DNA of 7,459 nt from QALR01 sp045646925 (GCA_045646925.1 JAZRLQ010000031.1:1-7459); one strand, 5' to 3'. Positions 1 through 4,949 are shown, counted from the stretch's first letter. A program made the numbers and translations. The notes: generated by a model not told the origin, from the letters alone.

Positions 1-140
1 TCATGAACGCCGACCGCATCATCGTCCTCGACGGCGGTACGGTTGCCGCCTGCGGCAAGCATGAGGATCTCCTTGAAACCAGCGACATCTACCGCGACAT
101 CTATGAATCCCAGCTGAAACGAGGTGAAAGCATTGAATAA
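1..140 (+). CDS. ABC exporter half-transporter, first subunit, C-terminal end only
   Basis: Only the last 45 codons are in the window (frame with codons starting at position 3, TAA at 138-140); the rest lies upstream. The visible peptide has the segment that follows the H-loop in ABC exporter ATPase domains: NADRIIVLDGG, then GKHEDLLE, then a tail rich in Tyr and Asp (SDIYRDIYESQ). This ending is usual in the first subunit of heterodimeric multidrug-type exporters (LmrC, BmrC or TM287 type). The gene overlaps the next ABC gene by 8 bp, so the two are very probably translationally coupled and their products pair in the membrane. Walker motifs and substrate-related parts cannot be judged. The position 3 ATG is an internal methionine, not a start. 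Confidence 0.88.
   Translation, partial: MNADRIIVLDGGTVAACGKHEDLLETSDIYRDIYESQLKRGESIE
122..127 (+). promoter_or_regulatory. Ribosome binding site that decides the start of the second ABC gene
   Basis: AGGTGA lies inside the end of the upstream ABC gene, 5 nt before the TTG at 133. It favours TTG 133 over the in-frame GTG at 124, which overlaps the site itself and has no good Shine-Dalgarno sequence of its own. The layout implies translational coupling of the two subunits. Confidence 0.6.
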
Positions 141-2031
141 CAATCAGAACAGACCCAATCAGGGCGGACCCGGCGGTCCCGGCGGCATGATGCCCGGCAG
201 ACCCGGCATGGGCGGCAGACGCGGTCCCATGACGGTTGAAAAACCGAAAAATATGAAGAAGACCGTCGGAAGATTGCTCTCCTATATCGGAAAAAGCAAG
301 ATTTTGCTCTTCGTCATGGTCATCTGCGTTATCGTTTCCGCGCTCGTCACTCTCGCTTCCCCCATTCTTCAGACCGAAGCGCTGAACTATCTCACGCCCA
401 ACACCATGGAGGGCGGTTATATGGAATTCGTCGACGGCTTTCCCCGCGTGGATTTCAAATCCATGGGCAAGATCCTTTCTCTGATCGCGATCCTCTACGT
501 GCTTTCCGCGTGCTTCACCTTCACGCAGAGCCGCCTTTCCGCAAAGCTCTCGCAAGGAACGGTCCGCACGATGCGTAACGACCTTTTCAGCCGCATCGAA
601 AAGCTCCCCATCAAATACATCGACAACCATCCCCACGGCGACATCATGAGCCGTATGACCAACGATATCGAAAATATCGCGAATACCATCTCCCAGTCCG
701 TTGCCTCTCTCATTTCCAGCTTGATCATCATCGTCGGCGCGCTCGCCGTCATGCTCTACAGAAGCTGGGAAATGACGCTCATCAGCGTCGTCACCATTCC
801 CGTCACCATTCTCGTGACCTCGTTCGTCACCAAGCGCGTGCGCCGCTATTTCGTCACTCAGCAGAAGCTTCTCGGTAAGCTCAACGCAGAGGTTGAGGAA
901 AGCGTCATGGGCTACCGCACGATCATGGCGTTCTCCCGCGAGGAGATCACGAAGAAGCGCTTCGGCGAGATCAGCGGCGAGCTTCGCAAAACCGGCATCA
1001 AGGCGGAGATCTTCGGCGGCGTTATGGGTCCTCTCATGAACATCATCAACAACGTCGGCTTTCTCTTGATCGTCGTCGCGGGCGTCATCTTCGCGCTGAA
1101 CGGCCGCATCGAGATCACAGTCGTCTTCCTTTTCATCCAGCTCTCCAAGCAGTTCACCCGTCCGATCAACGAGATCGCGCACCAGTTCACCGCGATCCTC
1201 AACGCAATCAGCGGCGCGGAGCGTGTGTTTGAGATCATGGACGAACCCTCCGAGATCGACGAAGGCAAGGTAAATCTCCGTCCCGAAAAGGTGACCGGCA
1301 GACTCTCCTTCCGTCACATCAACTTCTCCTACGTTCCCGGCGAGCCCGTTCTGAAGGATTTCAATCTCGAGGTCGAGCCCGGACAGAAGATCGCCATCGT
1401 CGGCAAGACGGGCTCGGGTAAAACGACCATCATCAATCTGCTCACCCGTTTCTACGAGATCGACTCCGGCGAGATCCTTCTCGACAGCAAGAATATCAAG
1501 GATATCACAAAGGATTCTCTCCGAAACAATATCGCGATCGTTTTGCAGGACACCGTTCTCTTTACGGACACGATCGAATCCAATATCCGCTATGGTAAGC
1601 CCTACGCCACCGATGACGAGCTTCACAAGGCAGCCGCAATGGCGAACGCAGACCGCTTCATCAATCGTATGCCCAAGGGCTATCAGACCATGCTGACCGA
1701 ATCGGGCGGCAATATCAGTAACGGTCAGCGTCAGCTCCTCTCCATCGCGAGAGCCGTTCTTGCCGATCCCAAGATCCTCATTCTCGACGAGGCGACCTCC
1801 AGCGTCGACACCCGTACGGAAATGCGTATCCAGGAAGCAATGGTACAGCTCATGAAGGGCAGAACCACTCTCATCATCGCGCACCGTCTCTCCACGATCC
1901 GCGACGCCGACAAGATCATCGTTCTCGACGGTGGCAAGATCTGCGAAGCAGGCAATCACGACGAGCTTCTTCGTGAAAAGGGCGTATATTACAATCTCTA
2001 TATGTCCCAGTTCGCAGGTATCGCAACCTGA
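133..2031 (+). CDS. ABC multidrug-type exporter, second subunit (TMD-NBD half-transporter)
   Basis: A complete 632-residue half-transporter: six membrane spans then an ATPase domain, expected to export lipophilic compounds or peptides as a heterodimer with the preceding gene product; the substrate cannot be read from the sequence. Residues 1-36 are a Gly/Pro/Met/Arg-rich cytosolic tail. Membrane spans lie near 55-77, 111-135, 190-208, 212-232, 297-323 and 328-346. ATPase motifs: Walker A GKTGSGKTT at 424-432, Q-loop Gln472, signature ISNGQ at 528-532, Walker B with Asp552 and Glu553, H-loop His584. Keeping Glu and His while the signature departs from LSGGQ fits the TM288/LmrD/BmrD-type subunit. 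I prefer the TTG at 133 because AGGTGA at 122-127 sits 5 nt before it; a GTG at 124 would add three residues but lies within that ribosome binding site. It ends in tandem stops TGA TAA. Confidence 0.93.
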   Translation: MNNNQNRPNQGGPGGPGGMMPGRPGMGGRRGPMTVEKPKNMKKTVGRLLSYIGKSKILLFVMVICVIVSALVTLASPILQTEALNYLTPNTMEGGYMEFVDGFPRVDFKSMGKILSLIAILYVLSACFTFTQSRLSAKLSQGTVRTMRNDLFSRIEKLPIKYIDNHPHGDIMSRMTNDIENIANTISQSVASLISSLIIIVGALAVMLYRSWEMTLISVVTIPVTILVTSFVTKRVRRYFVTQQKLLGKLNAEVEESVMGYRTIMAFSREEITKKRFGEISGELRKTGIKAEIFGGVMGPLMNIINNVGFLLIVVAGVIFALNGRIEITVVFLFIQLSKQFTRPINEIAHQFTAILNAISGAERVFEIMDEPSEIDEGKVNLRPEKVTGRLSFRHINFSYVPGEPVLKDFNLEVEPGQKIAIVGKTGSGKTTIINLLTRFYEIDSGEILLDSKNIKDITKDSLRNNIAIVLQDTVLFTDTIESNIRYGKPYATDDELHKAAAMANADRFINRMPKGYQTMLTESGGNISNGQRQLLSIARAVLADPKILILDEATSSVDTRTEMRIQEAMVQLMKGRTTLIIAHRLSTIRDADKIIVLDGGKICEAGNHDELLREKGVYYNLYMSQFAGIAT

Positions 2032-2061
2032 TAAACGAATACGGCAAAAAATGCGCCGGTT

Positions 2062-2111
2062 CTCATAAGTTAAAAGCCATCACGAAAAGGCGTGATGTTC
2101 TTAGCGGAGAA
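2062..2111. repeat. Inverted repeat A, left copy
   Basis: A 50-nt block whose imperfect reverse complement is at 4899-4949. It begins ctcata, contains a 17-nt exact match (taaaagccatcacgaaa, 2071-2087) and ends with a 16-nt block (2096-2111) matching at 15 positions; an 8-nt variable part separates them. Inside it CATCACG (2078-2084) and CGTGATG (2091-2097) form a hairpin. It lies 30 nt after the ABC operon stop and, on both sides of the island, is oriented the same way relative to the flanking operon. Confidence 0.8.
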
Positions 2112-2140
2112 TTTGAATAAGGGTATGGGCATAGCCCGAT

Positions 2141-2159
2141 GCATTTGTAAAACAAATGC
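2141..2159. repeat. Small perfect hairpin in the ABC operon 3' region
   Basis: GCATTTGT (2141-2148) and ACAAATGC (2152-2159) form an 8-bp stem with a 3-nt loop. No T-run follows, so it is not a convincing terminator. It lies between repeat A and repeat B, in the probable 3' untranslated part of the ABC transcript. Confidence 0.55.
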
Positions 2160-2196
2160 GAAACTTGCGATAAATGCTGAAAAACATCCATACAAC

Positions 2197-2218
2197 GTAG
2201 GGCGGGGGCTTGCTCCCG
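2197..2218. repeat. Inverted repeat B, left copy
   Basis: A 22-nt G-rich block starting gtagggcgggggcttg, identical to the reverse complement of 4814-4835. In this copy it forms most of an intrinsic terminator. Short GC-rich palindromes of this kind often occur in many copies between genes in Clostridia, but copy number cannot be seen here. Confidence 0.85.
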
Positions 2219-2227
2219 CCGTTTTTT
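2201..2227 (+). terminator. Intrinsic terminator of the ABC exporter operon
   Basis: GGCGGG (2201-2206) pairs with CCCGCC (2215-2220); two further pairs inside give an 8-bp stem with loop CTTG. GTTTTTT follows at once. It lies about 170 nt after the stop of the second ABC gene, and no stronger terminator occurs before it. Confidence 0.82.
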
Positions 2228-2238
2228 ATACACTCTTT

Positions 2239-2478
2239 TCACATATGCAGGTAAAGTGTAGCTAAACCCATTATAGTTTCGATTTTGCCGTTTGCAAAAT
2301 CATTTGAGAAAACGTTGGATTTTTCTTTATCGAAAATCCTTCTCGTTCCTTTGGGATGAAGCATCGAGCTACGCTCGCTGTTTCATCCCAATATTTTGAT
2401 ACTTTTATATATACCTTTTTCGCAATATATAAAAGCCTCAAAATCATTCGTAATACTGTACTTTTTCACTCCTTCCAT
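2239..2478 (-). pseudogene. Tiny reading frame interrupted by one TGA (hypothetical, doubtful)
   Basis: An 80-codon frame from ATG 2478 to TGA 2239-2241, broken by a single in-frame TGA at 2383-2385 (codon 32). The first part encodes 31 residues beginning MEGVKKYSITNDFEAF; the second 47 residues include MLHPKGTRRIFDKEK and end GLATLYLHM. An AAGG lies 8 nt before the ATG and a plausible promoter is at 2523-2551. The frame is AT-rich and runs through strong palindromes, one of which contains the TGA. It may be a decayed small gene, a 31-residue peptide gene, or a non-coding repeat that is open by chance. TGA is used as a normal stop in this genome (second ABC gene). I recognise no family. Confidence 0.22.
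2271..2447 (-). CDS. Uninterrupted 58-aa small ORF, hypothetical
   Basis: ATG at 2447, TAA at 2271-2273, 58 residues, beginning MILRLLYIAKKVYIKV and containing YWDETASVARCF. It is basic with a hydrophobic N-terminus. It overlaps the TGA-broken frame on the same strand in another register, so at most one of the two is likely real. Against it: no Shine-Dalgarno sequence before the ATG, and two long hairpins run through the coding sequence. For it: it is open across an otherwise AT-rich non-coding stretch. I recognise no family and give it low weight. Confidence 0.2.
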   Translation of the reverse strand: MILRLLYIAKKVYIKVSKYWDETASVARCFIPKEREGFSIKKNPTFSQMILQTAKSKL

Positions 2479-2577
2479 ATTCTGTGCCTTACAAATTTTA
2501 TAGCAAAAAATGCCTTTGCTATATTATATTGAAAAAATGACATATTGATAAATAAAATCATCAAAAATGTCATTTTT
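2281..2577. repeat. Array of six perfect or near-perfect palindromes
   Basis: Successive hairpins fill this stretch. GATTTTGC/GCAAAATC at 2281-2301. GGATTTT/AAAATCC at 2318-2340. A 41-nt hairpin at 2351-2391 with outer stem TTGGGATGAA/TTCATCCCAA and inner CGAGC/GCTCG around a TAC loop. A 52-nt hairpin at 2393-2444 with CTTTTATATAT/ATATATAAAAG inside ATTTTGA/TCAAAAT. TATAGCAAA/TTTGCTATA at 2499-2523. AAAAATGACAT/ATGTCATTTTT at 2533-2577. None has a terminator-like T-run that fits a neighbouring gene. They could be a mosaic of palindromic repeats, a structured RNA or operators. Confidence 0.7.
2523..2551 (-). promoter_or_regulatory. Candidate promoter reading left into the mini-ORF region
   Basis: On the minus strand TATAAT (2523-2528) lies 17 nt after TTATCA (2546-2551), which matches TTGACA at 4 of 6 positions. 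The -35 element lies inside the loop of the palindrome at 2533-2577, so a regulator binding that palindrome could cover the promoter. It points toward the TGA-broken frame. AT-rich sequence gives such matches by chance fairly often. Confidence 0.3.
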
Positions 2578-2606
2578 CTGTCAGTAAGGAAAAGCGGCAC
2601 TATAAT
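2578..2606 (+). promoter_or_regulatory. Candidate promoter antisense to the LRR gene 3' end
   Basis: CTGTCA (2578-2583, 4 of 6 to TTGACA), a 17-nt spacer and a perfect TATAAT (2601-2606). A start near 2613 would give a transcript that meets the hairpin at 2622-2650 almost at once and, if it continues, runs antisense to the LRR lipoprotein mRNA. No coding sequence follows on this strand. Confidence 0.3.
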
Positions 2607-2616
2607 ATGTATGGCG

Positions 2617-2650
2617 AGAAAAAACCACGGCTCGCTGTGAGCCGTGGTTT
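2617..2650 (-). terminator. Intrinsic terminator of the LRR lipoprotein gene
   Basis: A 12-bp perfect stem AAACCACGGCTC (2622-2633) / GAGCCGTGGTTT (2639-2650) with a 5-nt loop. On the minus strand a run of six T ends it. It begins 14 nt after the TAA of the LRR gene. On the plus strand only three T follow, so it acts mainly on the LRR transcript. Confidence 0.88.
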
Positions 2651-2664
2651 AAATTAGAGTAATT

Positions 2665-4434
2665 TTATTCAGTATATCCCCATACTATTGTGTTGTGTTC
2701 ATTTGTCCAATTAGCATCCCATCCAGCAGGCTGTGACTCTGCAACACAATATATTGTCAAATTTCCATTATAGTTACCAAAGGCACCATTTCCAATATAG
2801 GAGACGCTATCAGGAACAATAATAATCGCATCTTCGCAATTGTTGAAAGCGTGGTCGCCAATACTTATAACACTATCAGAAATAACAACTTTTTTAATAT
2901 CTACACTATTGAAAGCGTATCTGGGAATTTTGGTTACAGTATCTGGAATAACGAGTTCTGTAATCAATTCGCCGTTCAAATAGATGTGTTTTGCATAGTA
3001 CATAGGATGAGACATTGCCTGATCTTCAAACTCATATCTAATCTTGCAATAGGCTTCTATACTCGAAATGTAGATGTTTTCAAGCGAATAGCACGACCAA
3101 AATGGACGGTCTTCGATAAAAACAACACTTGCAGGAATAGTAATGTTTTTCAGTTTAGAGCATCCCTCGAATGCGTAATTAGATATATCCGTTAATCCCT
3201 CAGGCAAAACTATAGTTTCAAGGCTTGTGCAATTTTCAAATTGATATCTGTCATCCCATTCGTTCATTGTTAACGTTTCTATATCGAAGTAAACATTAAT
3301 CAAATTGGAACAATTTGCAAAAGCATAACCTCGTATGCTTTTTACATTGCTTAATATTTCAATATCTGTCAACGCAGAGCAACCATAACAAATATTTGCA
3401 GGAACATACGAACCATTAAAGACTACCTTTTTGATAGAAGAGGTATTTAAGAATCCCTCATCTTGTGCAGGTGAAAAGGTAGAGTTATAGTATACAGTGC
3501 TTAAGTTGTTGCATTTATAAAACACCTGAACACCGATGCTTTGAATGGAAGAAGGAATCATGAAATCGGTTAGTCCTGCACATCCATAAAAAGCTCTTCG
3601 CTCAATGGTTCTTATGTTGGATGACAGTGCTATAGCGGTCACGGAGGAACAATTTTCAAAAGCGTTCTCACCAATAGCAGTTACTTTATATCCGTCAATG
3701 GTGTCGGGAATGCCAATTTTAGTGTCAGTGCATGTACCTATACCCGTGATTGTGCAGGTTGTTCCGTCTGCACTAACCTCATAGGCTAATCCATTAGATG
3801 TTATTCTCGGAACAGGAACATTTGTCTGCACGCCCTCATTACATGTAGTGCAATATGTATGTTGCGATCCATCGGTGTAAATTGTAGCAGGTACATCGAT
3901 TACAAAATCACTCTCCGTATGACCAGTTGCGGCAATAGTTCCAGTTCTGGTAGATGCAGAGCAAACGGAGCAAACTTGGTGCTTGCTACCATCAACGGTA
4001 CAAGTAGCGTTAGTATCAGTTACCCACTCGCCGTCGGTGTGACCAGTTGCCGCAATCGGCTCGGTCTTGATGGTGGCGGTACACACAGCGCAAACTTGGT
4101 GCTTACTGCCATCCTCGGTGCAGTTTGCTTCCTTGTCGGTGATCCACTCGCCATCGGTATGCCCGAGCTTGGTTAAGGTTTCGGTTTTGATGGTATCGTT
4201 ACATACAGAGCAAACTTGGTGCTTACTGCCATCCTCGGTGCAGTTTGCTTCCTTGTCGGTGATCCACTCGCCATCGGTATGACCAAGAGCGTCGAAAATC
4301 GTTTCGCCACAGTCTAAACATGTAGCAGATGTTGTACAAGTTGCTTGTGATAGATTTTCATGCTTGCAATCACATGAGCATAGCAGCACTACTGTTCCAA
4401 GCAAAACAGCAAGCAAAAGAATGATTTTTTTCAT
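2665..4434 (-). CDS. Secreted lipoprotein with Cys/His repeats and a BspA-like leucine-rich-repeat domain
   Basis: A 589-residue surface protein. Residues 1-20 are a lipoprotein signal peptide (MKK, a hydrophobic stretch, then LCSC), so Cys21 is the probable lipidated residue. Residues 22-50 are Cys-rich; 51-208 hold four 40-residue repeats starting GHTDGEW with C-x6-H-x2-C-x2-C, a possible metal site, the fourth degenerate. Residues from about 225 to 560 carry about eleven BspA-type (LRR_5) repeats of about 23 residues, recognised by AF.NC and AF.GC plus I..I; the tail ends WGYTE. BspA-type proteins bind host proteins or mediate adhesion; a cell-surface binding role here is inference. Start ATG 4434 has GGAGGA 6 nt upstream; an ATG at 4503 would put the leader terminator inside the gene and has no ribosome binding site. 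The gene is monocistronic and clearly more AT-rich than its neighbours, suggesting acquisition. Confidence 0.88.
   Translation of the reverse strand: MKKIILLLAVLLGTVVLLCSCDCKHENLSQATCTTSATCLDCGETIFDALGHTDGEWITDKEANCTEDGSKHQVCSVCNDTIKTETLTKLGHTDGEWITDKEANCTEDGSKHQVCAVCTATIKTEPIAATGHTDGEWVTDTNATCTVDGSKHQVCSVCSASTRTGTIAATGHTESDFVIDVPATIYTDGSQHTYCTTCNEGVQTNVPVPRITSNGLAYEVSADGTTCTITGIGTCTDTKIGIPDTIDGYKVTAIGENAFENCSSVTAIALSSNIRTIERRAFYGCAGLTDFMIPSSIQSIGVQVFYKCNNLSTVYYNSTFSPAQDEGFLNTSSIKKVVFNGSYVPANICYGCSALTDIEILSNVKSIRGYAFANCSNLINVYFDIETLTMNEWDDRYQFENCTSLETIVLPEGLTDISNYAFEGCSKLKNITIPASVVFIEDRPFWSCYSLENIYISSIEAYCKIRYEFEDQAMSHPMYYAKHIYLNGELITELVIPDTVTKIPRYAFNSVDIKKVVISDSVISIGDHAFNNCEDAIIIVPDSVSYIGNGAFGNYNGNLTIYCVAESQPAGWDANWTNEHNTIVWGYTE
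3808..4284. repeat. Four tandem 120-bp repeats inside the LRR lipoprotein gene
   Basis: Units at about 4165-4284, 4045-4164, 3925-4044 and 3808-3924 encode the 40-residue Cys/His modules. The first two are identical over 72 nt (4210-4281 and 4090-4161), including third codon positions. The third is clearly related but diverged, and the fourth has lost the first Cys and most of the identity. Confidence 0.9.
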
Positions 4435-4440
4435 AGTCTT

Positions 4441-4446
4441 TCCTCC
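4441..4446 (-). promoter_or_regulatory. Strong ribosome binding site of the LRR lipoprotein gene
   Basis: GGAGGA on the minus strand, 6 nt before ATG 4434. It fixes the start and lies just 7 nt after the T-run of the leader terminator, so only transcripts that escape termination carry it. Confidence 0.85.
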
Positions 4447-4453
4447 GGAACAT

Positions 4454-4482
4454 AAAAAGGTGCGTGGCCGAAACCACGCACC
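4454..4482 (-). terminator. Intrinsic terminator inside the LRR gene leader
   Basis: On the minus strand GGTGCGTGG (4474-4482) pairs with CCACGCACC (4459-4467) around a 6-nt loop, followed by five T (4454-4458). It lies between promoter and ribosome binding site, the position of an attenuator. There is no other gene between the promoter and this site that it could serve. Confidence 0.85.
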
Positions 4483-4612
4483 GAAAAACGCAGTTTCGCT
4501 CATTGTTGCTACACAATTTCACATCTAAGTGGATATGACAAGCAAAGCCTACGTTTTTACCAACGTAAAGCCACTTAGATAGAAATAGTGTATAAAATTG
4601 TGTAGCACGCTT

Positions 4613-4641
4613 ATTATACCACAATTTAGAGGATTTGTCAA
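4613..4641 (-). promoter_or_regulatory. Perfect consensus sigma-70/SigA promoter of the LRR gene
   Basis: On the minus strand TTGACA (4636-4641), exactly 17 nt, then TATAAT (4613-4618). The predicted start is at about 4606, 7 nt after the -10 element and at the first base pairs of the leader's outer stem. Both hexamers and the spacing are ideal, so high basal initiation is expected and control would fall to the leader. Confidence 0.9.
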
Positions 4642-4683
4642 TCTAAAAAGAATAGGACGGCTTGAATTTTCACTCAAACCGCC
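4642..4683 (-). terminator. Probable intrinsic terminator upstream of the LRR promoter
   Basis: On the minus strand GGCGGTTTGA (4674-4683) pairs with TCAAGCCGTC (4656-4665) including two G-U pairs, around an 8-nt loop, followed by CTATTCTTTTT. The plus-strand version would have two mismatches and no T-run. It would stop read-through from the recR side just before the LRR promoter. Confidence 0.6.
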
Positions 4684-4711
4684 TTATCCTCAAGGATTCC
4701 TTACAATATTC

Positions 4712-4773
4712 GAACCTTGCAGGTTCTTGCTCCCCCTTTCGGGGGATGATACGCTACGCTGAAAAGACATCCC
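4712..4773. repeat. Cluster of small GC-rich palindromes
   Basis: GAACCT/AGGTTC at 4712-4726, TCCCCC/GGGGGA with loop TTTC at 4731-4746, and GGGATG (4743-4748) / CATCCC (4768-4773) enclosing GCTACGCT. The last resembles the hairpin at 2351-2391, which also has GGGATGA, GCTACGCT and CATCCC in this order. The surrounding stretch 4684-4857 has no gene I can support. Confidence 0.5.
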
Positions 4774-4813
4774 TGTTTTCTTTAACAAAGATATCCTCTC
4801 CTACATATTTCGT

Positions 4814-4835
4814 CGGGAGCAAGCCCCCGCCCTAC
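4814..4835. repeat. Inverted repeat B, right copy
   Basis: Exact reverse complement of 2197-2218 (22 nt). In this copy the outer stem is broken and no T-run follows, so it is not a working terminator. It lies inside repeat A, mirroring the left side. Confidence 0.85.
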
Positions 4836-4857
4836 AAACATTTCTTTATGTAATAGA

Positions 4858-4890
4858 AACCGCACCGCTAATTCCCTCAGCGGTGCGGTT
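4858..4890 (-). terminator. Second hairpin after recR, terminator-like
   Basis: A 12-bp perfect stem AACCGCACCGCT (4858-4869) / AGCGGTGCGGTT (4879-4890) with a 9-nt loop. On the minus strand only TTTCTATT follows, a weak T-run; the plus strand is weaker. It probably backs up the terminator at 5007-5044. Confidence 0.6.
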
Positions 4891-4898
4891 ATTGTGAT

Positions 4899-4949
4899 TT
4901 CTCCGTTAAGAACAACAGAGAAATTTCGTGATGGCTTTTATAATATGAG
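4899..4949. repeat. Inverted repeat A, right copy
   Basis: Reverse complement of the left copy at 2062-2111: 17-nt exact match at 4924-4940, and 15 of 16 nt at 4899-4914. It lies about 110 nt beyond the recR stop, so relative to the recR operon it is in the same orientation as the left copy is to the ABC operon. Confidence 0.8.

Larger units (their letters stand above)
2035..2664. other. Non-coding, hairpin-rich stretch between the ABC operon and the LRR gene
   Basis: 630 nt without a secure gene. In order it holds repeat A, a small hairpin, repeat B with the ABC terminator, the palindrome array with two doubtful mini-ORFs, two candidate outward-facing promoters around the palindrome at 2533-2577, and the LRR terminator. 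From about 2225 on, the base composition is much more AT-rich than in the ABC genes. Confidence 0.7.
4435..4606 (-). promoter_or_regulatory. Structured 5' leader of the LRR gene, candidate attenuator or riboswitch-like RNA
   Basis: From the predicted transcription start at about 4606, the leader RNA folds into a nested stem. Arms 4595-4607 and 4507-4519 pair over 13 bp (TGCTACACAATTT / AAATTGTGTAGCA). ATCTAAGTGG (4571-4580) pairs with CCACTTAGAT (4523-4532). TACGTT (4562-4567) pairs with AACGTA (4550-4555). The internal loops are lopsided (14 by 3 and 3 by 17 nt), as in folded regulatory RNAs. An intrinsic terminator and the ribosome binding site follow. I could not match it to a class I know: it lacks the T-box, purine and c-di-GMP signatures I looked for. 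A DNA-level cruciform or operator is the alternative. Confidence 0.6.

Noticed and set aside
19..1959. Long open frame (646 codons) on the minus strand antisense to the ABC exporter
   Set aside because: It is the mirror of a clear ABC gene with all ATPase motifs; its peptide is Asp/Glu/Arg/His-rich low-complexity sequence typical of an antisense shadow in GC-rich codons.
3808..4284. CRISPR array suggested by regular repeats
   Set aside because: The 120-bp units are coding, in frame and contiguous, with no repeat-spacer alternation and no cas genes.
4425..4431. A7 run just after the LRR start codon as a phase-variation tract
   Set aside because: ATG AAA AAA ATC is the ordinary Met-Lys-Lys-Ile start of a signal peptide; seven A are too short and too common to argue for phase variation.
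4435..4503. N-terminal extension of the LRR lipoprotein, or a leader peptide, from ATG 4503
   Set aside because: The 23 extra codons are read through the leader terminator and ribosome binding site, there is no Shine-Dalgarno sequence before that ATG, and starting at 4434 gives a proper signal peptide. The Phe/Trp-rich look comes from the terminator bases, not from a run of regulatory codons.
4507..4607. Invertible promoter switch or MITE at the LRR leader palindrome
   Set aside because: The promoter lies outside the inverted arms, the whole segment is itself nested-palindromic, and no recombinase or target-site duplication is visible. A leader RNA fold explains it more simply, though an invertible leader is not formally excluded.
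4662..4853. 63-codon plus-strand frame beside the LRR promoter
   Set aside because: It runs through a terminator hairpin, GC-rich palindromes and repeat B, and has no ribosome binding site.
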